DNA of 55,578 bases from Bacteroidota bacterium (GTDB lineage: Bacteria > Bacteroidota > Ignavibacteria > Tepidaquicellales > Tepidaquicellaceae). Positions 52,526 to 55,578 of this stretch are shown piece after piece (the stretch's first letter is position 1; every line of letters begins with the position of its first letter). A program made the translations under genes and the position numbers. Where the stretch lies: contig JAFDZQ010000051.1 in NCBI GenBank assembly GCA_018266895.1, positions 1 through 55,578 on the forward strand, written 5' to 3'. The notes below the pieces were generated by a model, which saw only the letters and a list, made by a program, of their open reading frames with translations, did no database searches and was not told the origin of the DNA.

Positions 52526-53752
52526 ATGAAAGTAATAAAATTAATTTTACTTACTGTCTGCTTAGTGTTCTTTGGAAAAGCAGCAGTATCACAAAGCAAA
52601 ATGAAGCTGGATGATGTGATTAAAATCTCTATAGAGAATAACCTGTCAATTAAGTCATCAAGATTTAATATTGAAAAAGAAAAAGCTGTTAACCTTAAAT
52701 CTTTCAACATCCCGAAGCCGGAGCTTTTCATTGAATATGAAGGAGTACAGGGAAGCCTGAGCAATGCTGACAGCAGGAAAATCGGCATCATACAGATGAT
52801 AGAATTTCCGACTAATTATTTTTTGCGTTCGGATGTTCAGGAATCACAGATCAAAGTTGCAGAGCAGCAGCTTAATAGTTCAGTCAGTTCATTAAGAGCA
52901 AAAGTTAAACTGAATTATTATACTCTGCAATTATTAAATGAACATTTCAAAACATCTGAAGAAAATTATAAAATATATGAAGACTTCCTGTTTACGGCTG
53001 AGAAAAAATATGAAGCCGGAGAATCTTCAAATCTTGAAGTTCTCGGGGCGAGAGTGAATAAAATAAAATTTGAAAATGAAATTAAAAATCTGGAATCTGA
53101 AATTAAATCATCGCAGTCTGAAATAAGGACTCTGATGAATGTTGATTATGATATTACACCTGTTGAAGAGTTATCATATACGGAAGTAAGACTTAATAAA
53201 AAAGAACTTTTAACAAAGGCGATAAATAATAATCCTGAATTAAAAATTTTGAATTTTCAAAGAGAAAAATCTGCAAACAAGATCTCTTTGTCAAAAGGAG
53301 AGCTGCTTCCGGATATAACCTTCAAATATTTCAGACAAAAAATATCAGGAGATAATAACTACTGGGGAATGGAAGTGGGTCTCGGTATGCCGCTTTGGTT
53401 TTGGTGGGAACAATCGGGAAAGATAAAGGAGTCGGACTATGAGTTTAAAATAGCATCGGGTGAAGAAACAGGATTTAGAAAGACATTGGAGAATGAAATT
53501 AATACAGCTTTTGAGGAGTATGAAAACAGTTTAAGGCAGGTGAAGTTTTTTAATGAACAGGCGTTGAAAGAAACCGATGAAATAATGAGACAGTCAAAAA
53601 TAAGTTATAATGAAGGAGCGATAGGATATGTGGAATATTTACAGTCTCTGAATATTGCTTACGAAACACGGATACAATATCTGAATTCTATTTACAATTA
53701 TAACAAATCAATAATAAAATTAGAAAAACTCACATCAGGAGATTTAAAATGA
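52526..53752 (+). CDS. TolC-family outer-membrane efflux protein
   Basis: The 408-residue protein has a signal peptide (about 1-23, ending AVSQ) and the duplicated helical-hairpin plan of outer-membrane efflux proteins. Residues about 25-200 and 210-400 are long heptad-rich helices (EENYKIYEDFLFTAEKKYEAGE; KFFNEQALKETDEIMRQSKI) joined by beta strands of the barrel (FPTNYFLRSDVQ; VGLGMPLWFWWEQSGK). It provides the outer-membrane exit for the metal pump. It overlaps the adaptor gene by 4 bases (ATGA at 53749), so the two are translationally coupled. Confidence 0.92.
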   Translation: MKVIKLILLTVCLVFFGKAAVSQSKMKLDDVIKISIENNLSIKSSRFNIEKEKAVNLKSFNIPKPELFIEYEGVQGSLSNADSRKIGIIQMIEFPTNYFLRSDVQESQIKVAEQQLNSSVSSLRAKVKLNYYTLQLLNEHFKTSEENYKIYEDFLFTAEKKYEAGESSNLEVLGARVNKIKFENEIKNLESEIKSSQSEIRTLMNVDYDITPVEELSYTEVRLNKKELLTKAINNNPELKILNFQREKSANKISLSKGELLPDITFKYFRQKISGDNNYWGMEVGLGMPLWFWWEQSGKIKESDYEFKIASGEETGFRKTLENEINTAFEEYENSLRQVKFFNEQALKETDEIMRQSKISYNEGAIGYVEYLQSLNIAYETRIQYLNSIYNYNKSIIKLEKLTSGDLK

Positions 53753-55053
53753 TAAAAAATATAATGCACAAAATATTAACAGCGGCAGCAATAAATTTAA
53801 TACTGATAATTTTTTTCACAGGGTGCAGCAACAAAGAAGAATTAAATAATGAAAATAAAAAAGATCATTCAGGTGAAGCCGGACACAATGAGAAAGAAGA
53901 AGATCACCGAGAAGAAGTCGTGTTAAGTGAAGAACAGATAAAACTTATGGGAATTGAATTTTCAAAGATTGAATTACAGAATATCAGCGGATATATAAAA
54001 GTCAGCGGTGAGATAATGATAAACTCTGACAATGAATCCAAAGTCGGAGGCATAATTCCCGGGAGAATCAAAAAAATATTTGTGAAGGAAGGCTCGTTTG
54101 TCAGAGCAGGGCAGACTTTAGCTGTAATTGAGAACCCTGATTTAATAAATGTGCAGGTGGACTATATTAACTCTAAAAATGAATTTGAATTTGCAAAGCA
54201 GGAATACAACAGGCAGCAGAAGTTAAGCAGCGATAACATAGGTTCGAAGAAAAACCTCGCTGAGCTTGAATCAGTTTACAAGAAAGCCCTTGCAAACTTC
54301 AAAACAAACGAAGAAAAACTTGCAGGATACAATATCTCCCGGAACAGATTTGATAAAGTATATCAGGATACAAACGTAAATCTGCAGAAGACATATGCAG
54401 TAACCGCTCCGATCTCAGGATATGTGGTTTCAAGGATGGTTACGAACGGTCAGTATGTGGAGCCGTCAACAGATATGTTCCACATAGTAAACAATTCGAC
54501 TGTTTATGCCGATCTCAATATTTATGAAAAAGATCTGCTGTACATAAAGCCGGGACAGAAAGCTGTAATTGAAACCGGCTCAGGACAAAGCAGGATATAT
54601 GAAGGAAAGATCTCTTTTATCAATAAAGTTTTTGATGATCTGAAAAGAACAGTAAAAGTAAGGATCTCAATAGATAACAGATCACAGGAACTTTATCCTT
54701 ATATGTTTGTAACTGCGAAGATTTTTGTAAGCGACGGAAATGTTACTGCTGTCCCCGTTTCGGCAGTTGAAACCGAAGGTGAGAATAAATTTTTATTTGT
54801 AAAAACGGACGAGACAAAATCAATTGAAAGCCACGAAGGTCATAAAGATGAACAGGAAGAAAAAGATGAGCATAAACCGTCGGAAGGAATTGTTTTCAGA
54901 AAACATCAGATCAGAACGGGCATTTCAGACGATAAATATATTGAAATTTTTCCTATTGAGGAACTGAGTTCCGGTGTAGAAGTAGTTTCAAAAGGGACAT
55001 TCTATCTGAAATCCGAACTGAAGAAAGAAGAATTAGGCGGGCATGAACATTAA
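53749..55053 (+). CDS. RND periplasmic adaptor lipoprotein (CzcB/CusB family)
   Basis: The 434-residue membrane-fusion protein joins pump to outer-membrane channel. It has a lipoprotein signal with cysteine C26 (IFFTGCSNKE). Histidine/acid-rich stretches follow the signal (KKDHSGEAGHNEKEEDHREE), lie near 365-385 (ESHEGHKDEQEEKDEHK) and close the protein (GGHEH); these could bind metal. The lipoyl-like half-motifs (VGGIIPGRIKKIFVKEGSFVRAGQ and TAPISGYVVSR, about residues 102 and 220) flank a helical hairpin, then a beta-barrel domain (VYADLNIYEKDLLYIKPGQ). This order is standard for the family. The start overlaps the TolC-like stop. Confidence 0.93.
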   Translation: MIKNIMHKILTAAAINLILIIFFTGCSNKEELNNENKKDHSGEAGHNEKEEDHREEVVLSEEQIKLMGIEFSKIELQNISGYIKVSGEIMINSDNESKVGGIIPGRIKKIFVKEGSFVRAGQTLAVIENPDLINVQVDYINSKNEFEFAKQEYNRQQKLSSDNIGSKKNLAELESVYKKALANFKTNEEKLAGYNISRNRFDKVYQDTNVNLQKTYAVTAPISGYVVSRMVTNGQYVEPSTDMFHIVNNSTVYADLNIYEKDLLYIKPGQKAVIETGSGQSRIYEGKISFINKVFDDLKRTVKVRISIDNRSQELYPYMFVTAKIFVSDGNVTAVPVSAVETEGENKFLFVKTDETKSIESHEGHKDEQEEKDEHKPSEGIVFRKHQIRTGISDDKYIEIFPIEELSSGVEVVSKGTFYLKSELKKEELGGHEH

Positions 55054-55072
55054 GATTTAATCTGAATGTTCA
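55044..55072. terminator. hairpin at the end of the efflux operon
   Basis: TGAACATT (55044-55051) pairs with AATGTTCA (55065-55072), with AGAT/ATCT pairing inside. It overlaps the adaptor stop codon and lies before the convergent gene ending at 55099. No T-run follows directly, so termination strength is uncertain. Confidence 0.45.
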
Positions 55073-55098
55073 TTCTTAATAATGAAGTATAAAATAAA

Positions 55099-55578
55099 TT
55101 ACCTTTTAGCCAGCACGCTGCATACCTTTTTAGAGTTCTTCACTGCATTTTCAAGAATGATACCTGCTTCGTCAAGTATTTCTTTTTTATATTTTTCGTC
55201 TTCTATTGTCGGAAGGTTGATCTCCACATTTTTAAATGCTCCCCAGATGCCTGTCTCAAGCGACTTTGCGCCGACTTCAAGATCGCTCTTTGAAGAAATG
55301 TTTCCGTGCTTAGCCATCTGTATCATCCATTCCCAGCAGGAATCGGAAATTCTCATTACGGACAGCGGAATATTGACCGCCTTCTTTAGTCCTTCCTGCA
55401 TTTTTTCCTTGCGGATTTTCTGCTCTTCGGCGGTCTTCTTAGGAAGTTTCATCGCCGTCATATAATCATTGAATGCATTTGTGTCTGCATCTATCAGAGG
55501 AATAAGCTGTTTCATTTTTTCGTGAAGTGGCGGAATAAGTTTTCTCATCGTACTGTCAAGATGCTCGAATTTTTTATT
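55099..55578 (-). CDS. formimidotransferase-cyclodeaminase C-terminal domain protein (partial)
   Basis: The frame runs through the right edge (codons before the internal Met, reading NKKFEHLDST, are open), so only the C-terminal 159 codons are present. The sequence matches the FTCD cyclodeaminase domain: LIPLIDADTNAFNDYMTAMKLP, then EGLKKAVNIPLSVMRIS, then SKSDLEVGAKSLETGIWGAFKNVEINLPTI. That domain, when alone, is annotated as methenyltetrahydrofolate cyclohydrolase or cyclodeaminase of the histidine degradation/folate pathway. Whether a formimidotransferase domain precedes it lies outside the window. The stop at 55099 is convergent with the efflux operon. Confidence 0.85.
   Translation of the reverse strand, partial: NKKFEHLDSTMRKLIPPLHEKMKQLIPLIDADTNAFNDYMTAMKLPKKTAEEQKIRKEKMQEGLKKAVNIPLSVMRISDSCWEWMIQMAKHGNISSKSDLEVGAKSLETGIWGAFKNVEINLPTIEDEKYKKEILDEAGIILENAVKNSKKVCSVLAKR

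Noticed and set aside
55082..55465. 127-residue plus-strand frame at the right edge
   Set aside because: It is antisense to the cyclodeaminase-domain gene, which is clearly recognisable and continues to the window edge.

Overview
The window looks like chromosome from a Gram-negative, moderately AT-rich member of the Bacteroidota/Chlorobiota/Ignavibacteriota group, most likely an Ignavibacteria-like lineage. Two large secreted proteins end in the type IX secretion sorting domain with the YPNPFNP / FPNPFNPFT signature. An LptD homologue and a TolC/RND pump show an outer membrane. Shine-Dalgarno sequences are weak, and several clear genes (purE, lpd, a methyltransferase, a glycosyltransferase, the manC-like gene and an M61 peptidase) start with TTG. 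The taxonomic call is inference from protein style; the window contains no rRNA gene.

Layout. 1-1.5 kb: a response-regulator pair, the second fused to a class III adenylate cyclase. 1.5-6.5 kb: a lipoprotein and two large T9SS-secreted proteins. 6.5-12.1 kb (minus strand): CpcT-like protein, PurE, SpoIIE-type phosphatase, YggX, UshA-type nucleotidase, tRNA-Pro(CGG) and a DUF2071 protein. 12.2-20.7 kb: pyruvate dehydrogenase E1 and E2 on the plus strand, interrupted by a two-gene restriction-modification system, then ArfB and E3 (Lpd) on the minus strand. 20.9-27.8 kb: an exported protein of unknown function, DapF, LptD, a MoxR/BchI-like ATPase and a CBS-domain protein. 28-37 kb (plus strand): a surface-glycan cluster with two GT4 glycosyltransferases, a membrane-anchored methyltransferase, a PaiB-like flavoprotein, a YfhO-family membrane protein and an AsnB-type amidotransferase. 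37-43 kb: LemA, a broken four-helix-bundle gene between heptad repeats, a nucleotidyltransferase fused to a degenerate phosphomannomutase domain, an EIIA-Ntr-like protein and a serine hydrolase. 43.7-48.4 kb: a FISUMP protein, an M61-PDZ peptidase, a BNR/dockerin-like secreted protein and a REP-like hairpin array. 48.4-55 kb: a heavy-metal RND efflux operon. The right edge cuts a formimidotransferase-cyclodeaminase-like gene.

The main find is the restriction-modification cassette (HEAT-repeat DNA methyltransferase plus PD-(D/E)XK nuclease) lying exactly between aceE and aceF. It is much more AT-rich than its neighbours. The same 12-base sequence, containing the stop codon of the preceding gene, occurs at both edges (15 of 16 bases if extended). 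Removing the segment between the repeats gives a normal aceE-aceF junction with a 13-base spacer. This suggests a recent scarless insertion into a housekeeping operon whose transcription it borrows. Other points of interest are the heptad repeats directly after gene 3' ends, the inverted heptads flanking the broken four-helix-bundle gene, the REP-like array, the pseudo-phosphomannomutase fusion, and small uncharacterised genes inside the metal-efflux operon.
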